Below, one piece after another: positions 52,073-60,991 of a stretch of 64,000 nt of DNA. The DNA lies in the NCBI RefSeq assembly GCF_017696055.1, contig NZ_JAAORG010000003.1, forward strand, positions 1-64,000. The letters run 5' to 3'. Below the pieces are notes generated by a model, which saw nothing but the letters and a program-made list of their open reading frames with translations, was not told where the DNA came from and did no database searches. Position 1 is the stretch's first letter, and the number at the start of each line of letters is the position of its first letter. Position numbers and translations under genes: made by a program. This stretch comes from Prochlorococcus marinus XMU1406 (lineage in GTDB: Bacteria; Cyanobacteriota; Cyanobacteriia; PCC-6307; Cyanobiaceae).

Positions 52073-52630
52073 TTATTTTAGGCCCTCCAAATTAACATCC
52101 AAAAATTTAGCCAGACGAGCTCCTTCTTCTTCAACTTGAAGCAGTGGTTTAAGTTCACCTGCCCCGCTTAAAGGTAGAGGTTTTTTTCTACCTTTTAGTA
52201 CTAAAGCGATTCTTCTTCTAGGATTAAATCCCTCACTTATATCCAACTTAACAGATTTAATTTCATCAAAATTCAATTTAACTTCAATATCTTTGAATAA
52301 TCCTTTTCTTTTTATTTCTACAGATTTTGATGATTTGTCAAAATAATTGCTTCCTGAACCAAAGTTTATGTAAACCAAATACCATAAGTAAAAATTTAAT
52401 AAATTGGCTATTACTCCATACGCTCCCATTATTATTCCTTGAGGGATAAACAATAAAGTTGAAGGATTTCCTAAAGGTAATAAATCCCTTCCTGTGTAGC
52501 TAGATATAGAGGCCAAAAGAAAACCAATACCTCCTATTGTTAACATACCTCCAATAATATAATTTGAAATTTTTCTTGATCCACCAATTTTTTGTTCGAT
52601 TTTATCGAAAGACGTGAGGTCTGAATTCAT
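52073..52630 (-). CDS. ycf4: Photosystem I assembly protein Ycf4
   Basis: The 185-residue protein has two N-terminal membrane helices (SNYIIGGMLTIGGIGFLLAS, then LLFIPQGIIMGAYGVIANL). A soluble domain follows, with the Ycf4 signatures GLFKDIEVKLNFDEIKSVKL, NPRRRIALVLKGRK and PLPLSGAGELKPL. It is required for efficient photosystem I assembly. It is divergent from psbD, about 180 bases away. Confidence 0.95.
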   Translation of the reverse strand: MNSDLTSFDKIEQKIGGSRKISNYIIGGMLTIGGIGFLLASISSYTGRDLLPLGNPSTLLFIPQGIIMGAYGVIANLLNFYLWYLVYINFGSGSNYFDKSSKSVEIKRKGLFKDIEVKLNFDEIKSVKLDISEGFNPRRRIALVLKGRKKPLPLSGAGELKPLLQVEEEGARLAKFLDVNLEGLK

Positions 52631-52811
52631 TTTTATCTTTTTTTAGAGCCTAGTTAAGATAATTTAACAAACTAAGGGAGTATTCTTACCTAATTTTTAA
52701 TAAAAAAGTCAGGAAAGCTTTACAAGGCATTTCAGATATACAAATATTTCCCCACATTACTCTCAATCTTTGTTACAGTCACTGCGTATCCCGAAGCTAA
52801 AACGATTTCTC

Positions 52812-53888
52812 ATGACGATCGCAGTTGGTAGCGCCCCGCAAAGAGGATGGTTTGATGTCCTCGATGATTGGTTGAAGCGTGACCGCTTTGTATTTATTGG
52901 TTGGTCCGGACTACTTCTACTTCCTTGTGCATATCTTGCTATAGGTGGTTGGTTTGTCGGAACAACATTTGTTACCTCTTGGTACACACACGGAGTTGCA
53001 AGCTCATACCTTGAAGGTTGTAACTTTTTAACAGCAGCTGTAAGCACCCCTGGTGATGCCATGGGACACAGTCTTCTATTTTTATGGGGTCCTGAAGCCC
53101 AAGGTAGTTTCGTAAGATGGCTACAACTTGGAGGCCTTTGGAACTTCGTCGCATTACATGGAGTATTTGGCCTTATTGGTTTTATGCTTCGTCAGTTTGA
53201 AATTGCTGGCCTTGTTGGAATTAGACCATACAACGCACTAGCTTTCTCAGCAGTAATTGCAGTATTTACAAGTATTTTCCTTATTTATCCTTTAGGACAG
53301 CATAGTTGGTTCTTCGCACCTTCATTCGGTGTTGCAGCAATCTTCCGTTACATCCTGTTCATTCAAGGTTTTCACAATATCACTTTAAATCCATTCCATA
53401 TGATGGGAGTTGCTGGAATTCTAGGTGGTGCTCTACTTTGCGCTATTCATGGAGCTACAGTACAAAACACTTTGTATGAAGATACAAGTATCTACACAGA
53501 TGGTAAGGTTCAAAGTTCAACATTTAGAGCTTTTGACCCAACTCAAGAAGAAGAAACTTATTCAATGATTACAGCTAATAGATTCTGGAGTCAAATCTTC
53601 GGTATTGCTTTCTCAAACAAGCGTTTCTTGCATTTCTTGATGCTATTTGTACCTGTTATGGGTATGTGGACATCTTCAATTGGTATTGTCGGCTTAGCAC
53701 TAAACCTAAGAGCTTATGATTTCGTAAGCCAAGAAATCCGTGCAGCAGAAGATCCAGAATTTGAAACTTTCTATACAAAAAATATACTTTTGAACGAAGG
53801 TATGCGAGCATGGATGTCTTCTGTGGATCAACCACACGAAAACTTTGTATTCCCTGAGGAGGTTCTTCCACGTGGAAACGCCCTTTAA
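52812..53888 (+). CDS. psbD: Photosystem II D2 protein
   Basis: The 358-residue protein starts at ATG 52812 ([20 protein letters not shown]); a longer open frame from 52770 adds non-conserved residues. It has the full D2 sequence, including [27 protein letters not shown]-type region, [20 protein letters not shown] with its iron and quinone ligand His, and the GNAL C-terminus. It forms the PSII reaction centre with D1. psbC starts 17 bases before its stop. Confidence 0.97.
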   Translation: MTIAVGSAPQRGWFDVLDDWLKRDRFVFIGWSGLLLLPCAYLAIGGWFVGTTFVTSWYTHGVASSYLEGCNFLTAAVSTPGDAMGHSLLFLWGPEAQGSFVRWLQLGGLWNFVALHGVFGLIGFMLRQFEIAGLVGIRPYNALAFSAVIAVFTSIFLIYPLGQHSWFFAPSFGVAAIFRYILFIQGFHNITLNPFHMMGVAGILGGALLCAIHGATVQNTLYEDTSIYTDGKVQSSTFRAFDPTQEEETYSMITANRFWSQIFGIAFSNKRFLHFLMLFVPVMGMWTSSIGIVGLALNLRAYDFVSQEIRAAEDPEFETFYTKNILLNEGMRAWMSSVDQPHENFVFPEEVLPRGNAL

Positions 53889-55254
53889 TAATTTATTAAG
53901 AGCTCCAAACCAAAGTATTGAGGAAACTGGTTATGCCTGGTATGTAGGCAACGCTAGATTAATCAATTTATCTGGACGTTTACTAGGAGCTCACATTGCT
54001 CACTCTGGACTAATAGTCTTTTGGGCGGGAGCAATGATGCTCTTTGAGGTTAATCATTTTACTTTTGATAAACCAATGTGGGAGCAAGGTTTAATCTGTA
54101 TGCCACACGTCGCAATGTTTGGTTACGGAATAGGCCCTGGTGGTGAAGTTACCGATATCATGCCTTTCTTTCAGGCAGGTGTGGTTCACTTGATAGCTTC
54201 TGCTGTTCTTGGTTTTGGTGGTATTTACCATTCATTAGCAGGTCCAGAAAAACTAGAAGAAGATTTCCCATTTTTCTCTACTGATTGGAGAGACAAAAAT
54301 CAAATGACTAATATCCTTGGATATCATTTGATTGTTCTAGGTGTAGGTGCATTAGCATGGTCAGTCAACTGGTGTTTTATTGGCGGTGCATATGACACAT
54401 GGGCACCTGGTGGTGGTGAAGTTAGACTTGTTAACCCAACTTTAGATCCAAGAGTTATTCTTGGTTATTTATTTAGATCTCCATGGGGAGGTGCTGGTTC
54501 AATAATCGGTGTTAACTCCATTGAAGATATTGTTGGTGGACATGTTTATGTGGGTATTACTGCAATTATTGGAGGAATATTCCATATCTTTACCAAACCT
54601 TTTGGATGGGCAAGAAGAGCATTCATCTGGAACGGTGAAGGACTATTAAGTTATGCTCTTGGTGGAATTTGTGTAGCAAGTTTTATTGCTTCAACATTCA
54701 TTTGGTTTAACAACACTGCTTACCCTTCTGAATTTTATGGTCCAACAAATGCTGAAGCTTCACAGGCACAAAGCTTTACTTTCCTAGTGAGAGATCAAAG
54801 AATTGGAGCTAACGTAGGCTCAACAATGGGACCAACAGGTCTAGGTAAGTATCTCATGAGATCTCCTACTGGTGAAATTATATTTGGTGGTGAAACAATG
54901 AGATTTTGGGATTTCAGAGGTCCATGGTTAGAACCTTTAAGAGGGCCTAACGGATTGAGCCTTGAGAAAATTCAAAATGATATTCAGCCTTGGCAGGTAA
55001 GAAGAGCTGCTGAATATATGACTCATGCTCCTAACGCTTCTATCAACTCTGTTGGTGGAATTATTACGGAGCCTAATGCTGTTAACTTCGTTAACTTAAG
55101 ACAATGGTTAGCCGCTGCACAATTCTTCTTAGGATGGTTTACATTCATCGGTCACCTTTGGCATGCTGGGCGTGCTAGAGCAGCCGCTGCTGGTTTCGAA
55201 AAAGGAATCGACAGAAAGAGTGAACCAGCTCTAGAAATGCCTGATTTAGACTAA
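53872..55254 (+). CDS. psbC: Photosystem II CP43 chlorophyll protein
   Basis: The 460-residue protein starts at GTG 53872, preceded by GAGGAGG, within the 3' end of psbD, the classical psbD/psbC 17-base overlap. It begins [20 protein letters not shown] and has six helices with the chlorophyll-ligand His residues, plus the large lumenal loop ([32 protein letters not shown]). CP43 is the inner antenna of PSII. The first residue is GTG-encoded. Confidence 0.97.
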   Translation: METPFNNLLRAPNQSIEETGYAWYVGNARLINLSGRLLGAHIAHSGLIVFWAGAMMLFEVNHFTFDKPMWEQGLICMPHVAMFGYGIGPGGEVTDIMPFFQAGVVHLIASAVLGFGGIYHSLAGPEKLEEDFPFFSTDWRDKNQMTNILGYHLIVLGVGALAWSVNWCFIGGAYDTWAPGGGEVRLVNPTLDPRVILGYLFRSPWGGAGSIIGVNSIEDIVGGHVYVGITAIIGGIFHIFTKPFGWARRAFIWNGEGLLSYALGGICVASFIASTFIWFNNTAYPSEFYGPTNAEASQAQSFTFLVRDQRIGANVGSTMGPTGLGKYLMRSPTGEIIFGGETMRFWDFRGPWLEPLRGPNGLSLEKIQNDIQPWQVRRAAEYMTHAPNASINSVGGIITEPNAVNFVNLRQWLAAAQFFLGWFTFIGHLWHAGRARAAAAGFEKGIDRKSEPALEMPDLD

Positions 55255-55271
55255 CCTCTATATCATCTAAA

Positions 55272-55302
55272 AAAACCCTATTTTAAGATAGGGTTTTTTT
55301 TT
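55272..55302 (+). terminator. Terminator after psbC
   Basis: AAACCCTAT pairs with ATAGGGTTT around a 6-base loop (TTTAAG-like), followed by a T-run at 55294-55302. The complementary A-run upstream lets it also end the convergent maf gene. Confidence 0.85.
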
Positions 55303-55313
55303 GCTCAATTTTA

Positions 55314-55925
55314 TTATCTATATAAATTTTTTCTGAGCCATGGCAAACTTAAACCCATTACATTACTGAAGCAACCCTCTATTTTTTCTATATATTTACC
55401 GCCTATACCTTCCAAAGCAAATCCTCCAGCACAAAATAAAGGTTCATTTGTATCTACATAACTCTTGATTTCCCAATCTGCCAACTTAGAAAAATAAACT
55501 CTTGAACTTACTGTTTTTTTTATTATTTTAGTGCTTTTGAAATTTTTGGAAGTCGACTCAAAATTTCCAATTATTAAAGTATGGCCAGTATGTAAAAATC
55601 CAAATTCCCCTGACATTTTTTTCCATCTAAGAAATGCCTCTTTTTTATTAGATGGTTTTCCAAAAGCTTCTCCTTTAAATTCGAAAATTGAATCACACCC
55701 AAGTATTTCCAAAGGACCATAATTAAATTCTTCGGGCAATGATATTTTTTGGATATTTTCAGATAAACTATTTGCCTTTTGAAAAGATAGTTCCAAAGCT
55801 AAATTAAATATATTCTTTTCTTGAATAGTAGTTTCATCAAAGTTACTTGATATTTGAATAAATTCAATTTGACAATTTTCAAGTAATTTCTTTCTAGATT
55901 GTGAAGCAGAGGCTAGAATTAACAC
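55314..55925 (-). CDS. maf: Maf-like nucleoside triphosphate pyrophosphatase
   Basis: The 203-residue protein begins [19 protein letters not shown] (start GTG 55925), with [17 protein letters not shown] and [19 protein letters not shown] and the YAGG-like [13 protein letters not shown]. Maf proteins hydrolyse modified or house-cleaning nucleotides. It is convergent with psbC. Confidence 0.9.
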   Translation of the reverse strand: MLILASASQSRKKLLENCQIEFIQISSNFDETTIQEKNIFNLALELSFQKANSLSENIQKISLPEEFNYGPLEILGCDSIFEFKGEAFGKPSNKKEAFLRWKKMSGEFGFLHTGHTLIIGNFESTSKNFKSTKIIKKTVSSRVYFSKLADWEIKSYVDTNEPLFCAGGFALEGIGGKYIEKIEGCFSNVMGLSLPWLRKNLYR

Positions 55926-55991
55926 AAATTTTTTATCAAATTATAGTTCAATTCACTTATTAATAAATTTTATAATTAATATAAATTACCA

Positions 55992-57521
55992 ATGGAGTTA
56001 GCAGAAAAATTACATGAAATAAAGAAACCAATAATGGTCCTAGGCACTTCCAGTGGAGCAGGTAAATCATTAACAGTTACTGCTATTTGCAGGATTCTTA
56101 AAAATATAGGAGAAGAACCAATCCCTTTTAAAGGTCAAAACATGAGTAACAATGCTTGGGTTGACTGTGAAGGTGGAGAGATGGCATATTCACAAGCACT
56201 TCAAGCGTTTGCTTGCGGTATTAATCCTTCTGCAGAGATGAATCCCATTTTATTAAAACCACAAGGTAATTCAATAAGTGAGGTGATTCACCTTGGCAAA
56301 AGTATAGGAATAACAACCGCCAAAAATTATTACAAAGATTGGTTTATTCCAGGTTGGGAAGTAATTAAAAAAAGTCTAAGTTCTATTTATAAAAAAAGCC
56401 CAAATTGCCGTTTAATTATCGAAGGAGCTGGAAGTCCGGTAGAAATGAATTTAATTCATAGAGATCTTACAAATTTAAGAGTTGCTAAGTATTTAAATGC
56501 AAATTGCATTTTGGTCACTGATATTGAAAGAGGAGGAGTATTTGCACAAATAATAGGAACTCTTGAATTATTGAAACCAGAAGAGAAAAAACTTATTAAG
56601 GGAATTATTATAAATAGATTTAGAGGAGACCTCTCATTATTTGAAGAAGGTAAAAAATGGATAGAAAGTAAAACTAAAATCCCTGTTATTGGAATTATTC
56701 CATGGTTGAATGATTCATTCCCCCCAGAAGATTCTTTAGATTTAATAGAAAAAAAATCACGTTTCTCAAATCCTGAGATCAAAGTTGGAATTATAAAATT
56801 GCCGTCTATAAGTAATTTTTCAGATTTTGATCCTTTAGAAAATGAAGAATCAATATTAATTGAATGGATTAGAGAATCGCAAAACTTGAATAATTCTGAC
56901 TTTATTATTCTTCCTGGGAGTAAACAAACTATTAAAGATCAAATATTTCTTGAAAATTCAGGTTTATCTCAGGATATAAGAGAATATTCGAATAGCAATG
57001 GCAACATAGTTGGGATCTGTGGAGGTTTACAAATGTTAGGAACAACACTTGAAGATCCCTATTCTAAAGAAGGTCCCAAAATCTATTCTAAACAAAAAAC
57101 CAAAGGTATTGGATTACTGCCATTAAAAACAACTTTCTTTGAGAAAAAATTAACCCGTCAAATCAGTACCGAATCTTTATGGCCATGCCAATCCAAAATT
57201 CGTGGTTTTGAAATTCACAATGGCCAGACGGAATTAGATCATACTCAAAACTCATTAAAGATTAACCCTATCTTCAAAGACTTAAATCTAGGTTGGTACA
57301 AAGAAAATAAAAAAGGTGGAACTATTGCAGGAACTTACATACATGGGATCTTTGAAAATGATATTTGGAGAGATCAATATATAAACTTGATAAGGAAGAG
57401 AAAAAAATTACCAGCATTAAAGAAAAGAACACGCTCTTATAAAGTTAAGCGAGAATCAATAATTGAAAATCTCGCAAATGAATTTAACAAGCATTTAAAT
57501 CTCTCATCATTATTAAATTGA
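55992..57521 (+). CDS. cobQ: Cobyric acid synthase
   Basis: The 509-residue protein has the P-loop-like MVLGTSSGAGKSLTVTAICRI, PFKGQNMSNNAWV, EGAGSPVEMNL and TDIERGGVFAQIIGTL. A C-terminal glutamine amidotransferase domain follows with GICGGLQMLG (Cys nucleophile) and GTYIHGIFEN. It amidates four carboxylates of the corrin ring in cobalamin synthesis, in its marine form pseudocobalamin. The 3' end overlaps the ferredoxin start by four bases. Confidence 0.96.
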   Translation: MELAEKLHEIKKPIMVLGTSSGAGKSLTVTAICRILKNIGEEPIPFKGQNMSNNAWVDCEGGEMAYSQALQAFACGINPSAEMNPILLKPQGNSISEVIHLGKSIGITTAKNYYKDWFIPGWEVIKKSLSSIYKKSPNCRLIIEGAGSPVEMNLIHRDLTNLRVAKYLNANCILVTDIERGGVFAQIIGTLELLKPEEKKLIKGIIINRFRGDLSLFEEGKKWIESKTKIPVIGIIPWLNDSFPPEDSLDLIEKKSRFSNPEIKVGIIKLPSISNFSDFDPLENEESILIEWIRESQNLNNSDFIILPGSKQTIKDQIFLENSGLSQDIREYSNSNGNIVGICGGLQMLGTTLEDPYSKEGPKIYSKQKTKGIGLLPLKTTFFEKKLTRQISTESLWPCQSKIRGFEIHNGQTELDHTQNSLKINPIFKDLNLGWYKENKKGGTIAGTYIHGIFENDIWRDQYINLIRKRKKLPALKKRTRSYKVKRESIIENLANEFNKHLNLSSLLN

Positions 57522-57769
57522 AGAACTCAAAAATTAAACTAATTTGGCCAAATAATATTGAAACATATGTTTGTGAAGGAGAAGATTGGTTCTCTAATGC
57601 AGAGAAAGCAGGTTTTGAAATTCCATCTGGCTGCCTAACCGGAAGTTGTGGAGCCTGTGAAATAGATGTTAATGGAGAGACCATAAGAGCATGCATAAGC
57701 AATATTGAAAGTAAAACAAGATCTCCATTAAAAATTTCTTTAACTACAGACCCTTTTTGGGAAGACTAA
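57518..57769 (+). CDS. [2Fe-2S] ferredoxin, plant type
   Basis: The 83-residue protein has the plant-type cluster motif in PSGCLTGSCGACEIDVNG (C-x4-C-x2-C) with the fourth Cys in ETIRACISNI. It is a soluble electron carrier. Start TTG 57518 overlaps the cobQ stop (TTGA). It may be translated together with cobQ; a reductant role for cobalt reduction is possible but unproven. Confidence 0.88.
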   Translation: MKNSKIKLIWPNNIETYVCEGEDWFSNAEKAGFEIPSGCLTGSCGACEIDVNGETIRACISNIESKTRSPLKISLTTDPFWED

Positions 57770-57887
57770 ATTTTCTATTTAATTAACATAAGAAAATTTA
57801 ATTAAAGTTCCTAATTTATTATTCCGTTTCTGACTTAGAACTATATGTATTAATAAAAAGAGATTGTGAAATTCAATCTCAAAATCA

Positions 57888-58029
57888 GTGGATAAATTCA
57901 AGAAATATTATCATGTAGCACTTATTTTTGAGTGCTTATGAGAATATTCACCAACACATCCACCAACACCAAAAACTTGCCGATATTGGGCAATATGGGA
58001 AAGTAAATAAAATTAGTGAGTTTGCATAA
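57888..58029 (+). pseudogene. Frameshifted small gene
   Basis: From GTG 57888 the frame reads DKFKKYYHVALIFECL and stops (TGA 57939). The +1 frame reads LFLSAYENIHQHIHQHQ then KLADIGQYGKVNKISEFA and ends at TAA 58027-58029. A one-base change at the T-run 57924-57930 would join them to a ~46-residue protein. Real decay and sequencing error are both possible. Bases 57770-57887 show nothing further. Confidence 0.4.
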
Positions 58030-58121
58030 AAAAAAGACCCCTATTTCTAGAGGTCTTTCTTGGTTTTACTAAATCAAGTGTTTCCTTGTTTCCACTTTTT
58101 TCGTAAACCACTCCTACACAC
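58030..58121 (-). ncRNA. yfr2: Yfr2-like small RNA
   Basis: On the minus strand the sequence carries GGAAACA twice (58087-58093 and 58079-58085), closed by the stem AAGTG/CACTT. This double GGAAACA loop is the hallmark of the Yfr2 family of abundant cyanobacterial RNAs. It ends with a terminator: AAAGACC/GGTCTTT and eight T's (58052-58031). The 5' portion reads GTGTGTAGGAGT (58110-58121), complementary with one bulge to the conserved motif of the Yfr1-like RNA beside it. The exact 5' end is inferred. Confidence 0.75.
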
Positions 58122-58220
58122 ATATTTAAAATATGCGATATATTTCTTTTCCGTGGTAAGGACGAACGGAATGTTACTTAACTGTCACATGTTTAAGTTG
58201 TGTATTGAAGCATATTAGTA

Positions 58221-58290
58221 ATTAAAAAACACCCTAATGTAGAGAGAAGGGTGTTTACTTATCAGAAATTAGTGTGTGAGGAGTTTCAGA
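58221..58290 (-). ncRNA. yfr1-like: Yfr1-like small RNA
   Basis: The minus strand contains ACTCCTCACAC (58274-58284), the unpaired core that defines Yfr1. It is followed by a terminator hairpin AAACACCC/GGGTGTTT (58227-58234 with 58249-58256) and a T-run. A -10-like TATATAA lies just upstream (about 58291-58298). The 5' stem found in canonical Yfr1 is not visible, and the usual guaB/trxA neighbours are absent. So this is a Yfr1-like element of perhaps 65 nt; a variant form is likely. Confidence 0.6.
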
Positions 58291-58323
58291 TTTATATAAT
58301 TAAATGGCAAAAGTTATTAATTA

Positions 58324-58518
58324 CTAATTCTTTTCCCAAAATAGATAAAGATTTGAAAACTGGTTTGTAGTATCAACTATTGCGGTACTTGTTGAGATTA
58401 ACTTCCATCCTGCAGAATTACGTTTTTTCATAATTAATTCAATTTCTTTTTCTTGTCTTTGAGTATTTGCATTTCCTGCTGCGAAATAAATATCAAGACC
58501 ATTCTCTACTTTTCCCAT
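58324..58518 (-). CDS. Small protein, DUF4177-like
   Basis: The 64-residue product (EIELIMKKRNSAGWKLIST, then NQFSNLYLFWEKN) has the L...G.GWKL....(x)n..L.(F/W)EK pattern of small DUF4177-type domains. That match is loose. It is soluble; function unknown. It lies next to the small-RNA cluster on the same strand. Confidence 0.55.
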   Translation of the reverse strand: MGKVENGLDIYFAAGNANTQRQEKEIELIMKKRNSAGWKLISTSTAIVDTTNQFSNLYLFWEKN

Positions 58519-58611
58519 TTTTTAAGGCGATGCTTTATTCAGAATTAATATTACTCAATCTTTCATCGTTACCGGGACAGATTAGATAAGGTAAGTGAAA
58601 ATGAAACTTAT

Positions 58612-58716
58612 ATGGTATTGCCTACTCCCCAAATTGCGATTGGATTACTGCTTATAAGTATTGGAATAGTAGTTACTTTTGATATCAAAATTGATTTATA
58701 CAAAAGAAAAGAGTAA
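58612..58716 (+). CDS. Tiny single-span membrane protein
   Basis: The 34-residue ORF (PTPQIAIGLLLISIGIVV, then TFDIKIDLYKRKE) has one clear hydrophobic helix. It is preceded by AAGTGAAAATGAAAC with weak ribosome-binding potential. No family recognised. Confidence 0.45.
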   Translation: MVLPTPQIAIGLLLISIGIVVTFDIKIDLYKRKE

Positions 58717-58781
58717 AAGAAAAAAGTTGGATATCTGGGAAAATAACTATATTAATTTGATTAACTAATAATTAACATTAA

Positions 58782-59383
58782 TTAGATGAAGAATAAAAAA
58801 CACCCTGCAATAAATCCACTTAAATGACCTAATAAACTTACCCCTGGTAAAAAAGAGAAAATCAAACCTATAAGACATATTGTCTTTGACATTTTTTGAA
58901 CTTCATAATTGGATTTAAAACCTATTTCTTTACCTAAAAAATAACTCTTTCCATAAAAAGAAGTTAATAGTAAGAATCCAAATAAAGCATAAATTATTCC
59001 ACTGAATCCTAAAGCAGCATAATTCTGATATACAGAAAAATTCGATAAGATCTTTTCGTAAACCCAAATAATAAAAAAATTCAAAAAAGAACAAATTAAA
59101 ATAAATTTCAAATAAAAAAATCTGCTTTTAATTCCGAGTCTCATCAAAAAATATCTAGTAATGATTATTCCACCAAGATTACTTAATAAATGATTTAAAT
59201 CTGCATGGATTAGTATTGATGTGAAAATCCTATGGGGTTGATCACTAATTAATTTTGGTACAAAGTAAAAATATTCTTTATCAAAAACTCTTATTAAATC
59301 TGTAAAAAAAAAACTGAGATTAAAATAAACCCAGTTACAAGAAACTGCCAATCATATTTAGATATTGAATTATTAAAAGGCAT
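58782..59383 (-). CDS. Rhomboid-family intramembrane protease, frameshift near the N-terminus
   Basis: The body (from 59351) is a rhomboid: HRIFTSILIHADLNHLLSN, the catalytic serine in ALGFSGIIYALFGF and the histidine in SLLGHLSGFIAG, with about six helices. Its apparent start is not protein-like. A better start is ATG 59383 (PFNNSISKYDWQFLVTGFIL), in another frame. The two frames meet at a ten-base T-run on the coding strand (59304-59313). So the gene is frameshifted at a homopolymer, either truly or by sequencing error. Confidence 0.65.
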
Positions 59384-59469
59384 TGTATTTTTAAATTAAA
59401 AAATATCTTCTTAAATAGAAGAAAAGAACCTGATAAAGGTCTTTTTGAATATCTTAACTTATTTTGCCT

Positions 59470-59628
59470 TTAGTAAACTTTGCAATGAGAACTTGCTGGG
59501 TGATCTATGCATTCTTTTTCCCAATAATCTTGTCTTTGATCTTTAGGTAGTTGATAATTAAAATCATGCATTCTCCAAATATCTGAAGTTGCATTTCTAA
59601 AAGCAGTGAATGGAGTGGCTAGTCTCAT
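59470..59628 (-). CDS. Small conserved hypothetical protein
   Basis: The 52-residue product (ATPFTAFRNATSDIWRM, then QLPKDQRQDYWEKECIDHP) is preceded by a strong AGGAGG at ideal spacing. The two cysteines in EKECIDHPASSHCK might bind metal or form a disulfide. Soluble. Too short for confident family placement. Confidence 0.65.
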   Translation of the reverse strand: MRLATPFTAFRNATSDIWRMHDFNYQLPKDQRQDYWEKECIDHPASSHCKVY

Positions 59629-59709
59629 AAAACCTCCTATATCTCTACTCCTTTATTATCCTCCTATTCAATTGAATTTAATAGAGTATTAATACCCGAG
59701 TATTAGTGC

Positions 59710-59808
59710 TTTGTAGTTATCGCGACTATATTTTCCTATCCAGTAGGAGTAAGAGTAATTCAGGATTCAAAAGCTCTTCATCGACTTTGTGTAAAGCGAC
59801 GTGCATAA
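59710..59808 (+). pseudogene. Possible remnant of a small gene
   Basis: One frame reads FVVIATIFSYPVGVRVIQ then DSKALHRLCVKRRA, then TAA (59806-59808), then DSKRADKYPL. It lacks any normal start codon. The stop may replace a Tyr codon (TAC to TAA). The sequence looks protein-like but I cannot place it. Confidence 0.25.
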
Positions 59809-59969
59809 GACTCAAAGCGAGCAGACAAATACCCTCTTATTTTTTTTTTTCAATTTTATTAGTGCTTTTTGTTAAAGAATTAAACTTATAAAGTAAATGA
59901 TAATATTTCTTATTCAAAAAATAATGATTAGAATCACTTTGATAATTTTAAAAAGTATATAGAGAAACT

Positions 59970-60155
59970 ATGAGCACTAAATGGGATGACAAATCTTGGC
60001 AGAAAGATTTCTTAAACATGAAGTCACATTCTCCCTCAGATGCAAAACTCTTAATGGGAAGTGTAAAAGGATTAAGGGATGCATGGCGTCTAGGTGTTCT
60101 GCATGTGGAATATGAAAAACTGAAAAAAATACATGAGATTCAGCAACAACAATGA
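59970..60155 (+). CDS. Small conserved hypothetical protein
   Basis: The 61-residue product (WDDKSWQKDFLNMKSHSPS, then AKLLMGSVKGLRDAWRLGV) is soluble with a helical end. The start follows a typical upstream AGAGAAAC. Its stop overlaps the start of the next, broken gene (ATGA), so the two originally formed a pair. Confidence 0.6.
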   Translation: MSTKWDDKSWQKDFLNMKSHSPSDAKLLMGSVKGLRDAWRLGVLHVEYEKLKKIHEIQQQQ

Positions 60156-60382
60156 CAGAAAAAATAAATTGGCAGAAAGAATTACTAGAAAGTTGAAAAT
60201 TTAATAATAAATTTTCAAAAAATCTTCTAGAGCATGGAGCAAAAAACTTTATGCAAAGAATCTATCTTGGAAATATATATTCCAGATGGAGAAAAATAAG
60301 AGGTTTAGATAAAGATGAACCTTTGCAAAACACAGCTCAAATGCAATCGTCATTCGAAAAGTTTGAGAAGAAAATTAAATGA
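60152..60382 (+). pseudogene. Small gene interrupted by one TGA stop
   Basis: The frame reads TEKINWQKELLES, then TGA (60194-60196), then KFNNKFSKNLLEHGAKNFM and on through RIYLGNIYSRWRKIRG and AQMQSSFEKFEKKIK to the final TGA at 60380. A tryptophan codon TGG changed to TGA would explain it. The W..ELL.S pattern resembles the upstream gene's WQKDFLNM start. Only this one codon breaks the frame. A whole-genome TGA-to-Trp code is not supported elsewhere. Confidence 0.6.
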
Positions 60383-60459
60383 AGATGATACTCATTAAAA
60401 CCGGAGAGGGTGTTCGTAGAGGTTTTTATAAAAGTCCAGTTGTGATCTTATTTGACTAG
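60379..60459 (+). CDS. Possible tiny ORF
   Basis: A 26-residue frame (KMILIKTGEGVRRGFYKSP, then VVILFD) begins at ATG 60379 within the previous stop. It is soluble and short. It is listed only because of the overlap and consistent composition; it may be chance. Confidence 0.25.
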   Translation: MKMILIKTGEGVRRGFYKSPVVILFD

Positions 60460-60481
60460 TTTAAAATCAAGAATTTTACAT

Positions 60482-60503
60482 AAATCACAGAGAAATCACA
60501 GAG
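60482..60503 (+). repeat. Short tandem repeat
   Basis: The 11-base unit AAATCACAGAG occurs twice without a gap. No clear role; possibly a factor-binding site or replication slippage. Confidence 0.5.
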
Positions 60504-60540
60504 ACATAATTTGAAAAAACTTTTTTAAATTTAATTTATT

Positions 60541-60575
60541 CCCAATTTGTTACCTTTTTTATTGGGATTTTTTTT
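60541..60575 (+). terminator. Rho-independent terminator
   Basis: CCCAAT (60541-60546) pairs with ATTGGG (60561-60566), followed by an eight-T run. It would end the small plus-strand genes at 59970-60459. Confidence 0.65.
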
Positions 60576-60601
60576 ATCCTTTTAAAGTGCCTTTTATATC
60601 T

Positions 60602-60868
60602 TTACCTACTTTTTTTAAACCAAATAAATTTTGTAAAACAATAAATAGGTAGAAAAAAAATTCCTAAATACAATACTTCTAACCATTGAGTATAAAGTAC
60701 GGAAAGTATTTTTAGTAGTCTGCTCCTTTCAAAATAAATTTGAGGATCAATTCTTGTATTGATTAAAAAAGGGAAAAACCCAAGTACATTTTTAAAAAAA
60801 ATACTCCAAAGATATAAGAACATAATATTAATTATCAAACGTATAATTTTGCTTTCTGAAAATTTCAT
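60602..60868 (-). CDS. Small membrane protein
   Basis: The 88-residue product has two hydrophobic helices (IIRLIINIMFLYLWSIFF, then VLYLGIFFLPIYCFTKF) separated by a polar loop with INTRIDPQIYFERSRL, and a basic end. No family recognised. Confidence 0.5.
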   Translation of the reverse strand: MKFSESKIIRLIINIMFLYLWSIFFKNVLGFFPFLINTRIDPQIYFERSRLLKILSVLYTQWLEVLYLGIFFLPIYCFTKFIWFKKSR

Positions 60869-60991
60869 TCGATGTATGCAATACCAAAAATCTAATATTA
60901 ACTACAGAGACCATTTCAAACAAATTATTGTTTAAAAATTAATTTCAAATTAAGATAGATCTAAATAAATTTCAGTAATAATTAAGTCCCA

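Noticed and set aside
59706-59891. Plus-strand 61-codon ORF rich in Ser and Lys
   Set aside because: Low-complexity composition and no ribosome-binding site; another frame of the same stretch looks more protein-like.
60152-60382. Reassignment of TGA to tryptophan
   Set aside because: All other genes use TGA as a stop and TGG for tryptophan; one case points to mutation or error.
60482-60503. CRISPR array
   Set aside because: Only two 11-base units directly abutting, with no spacers and no cas genes anywhere in the window.
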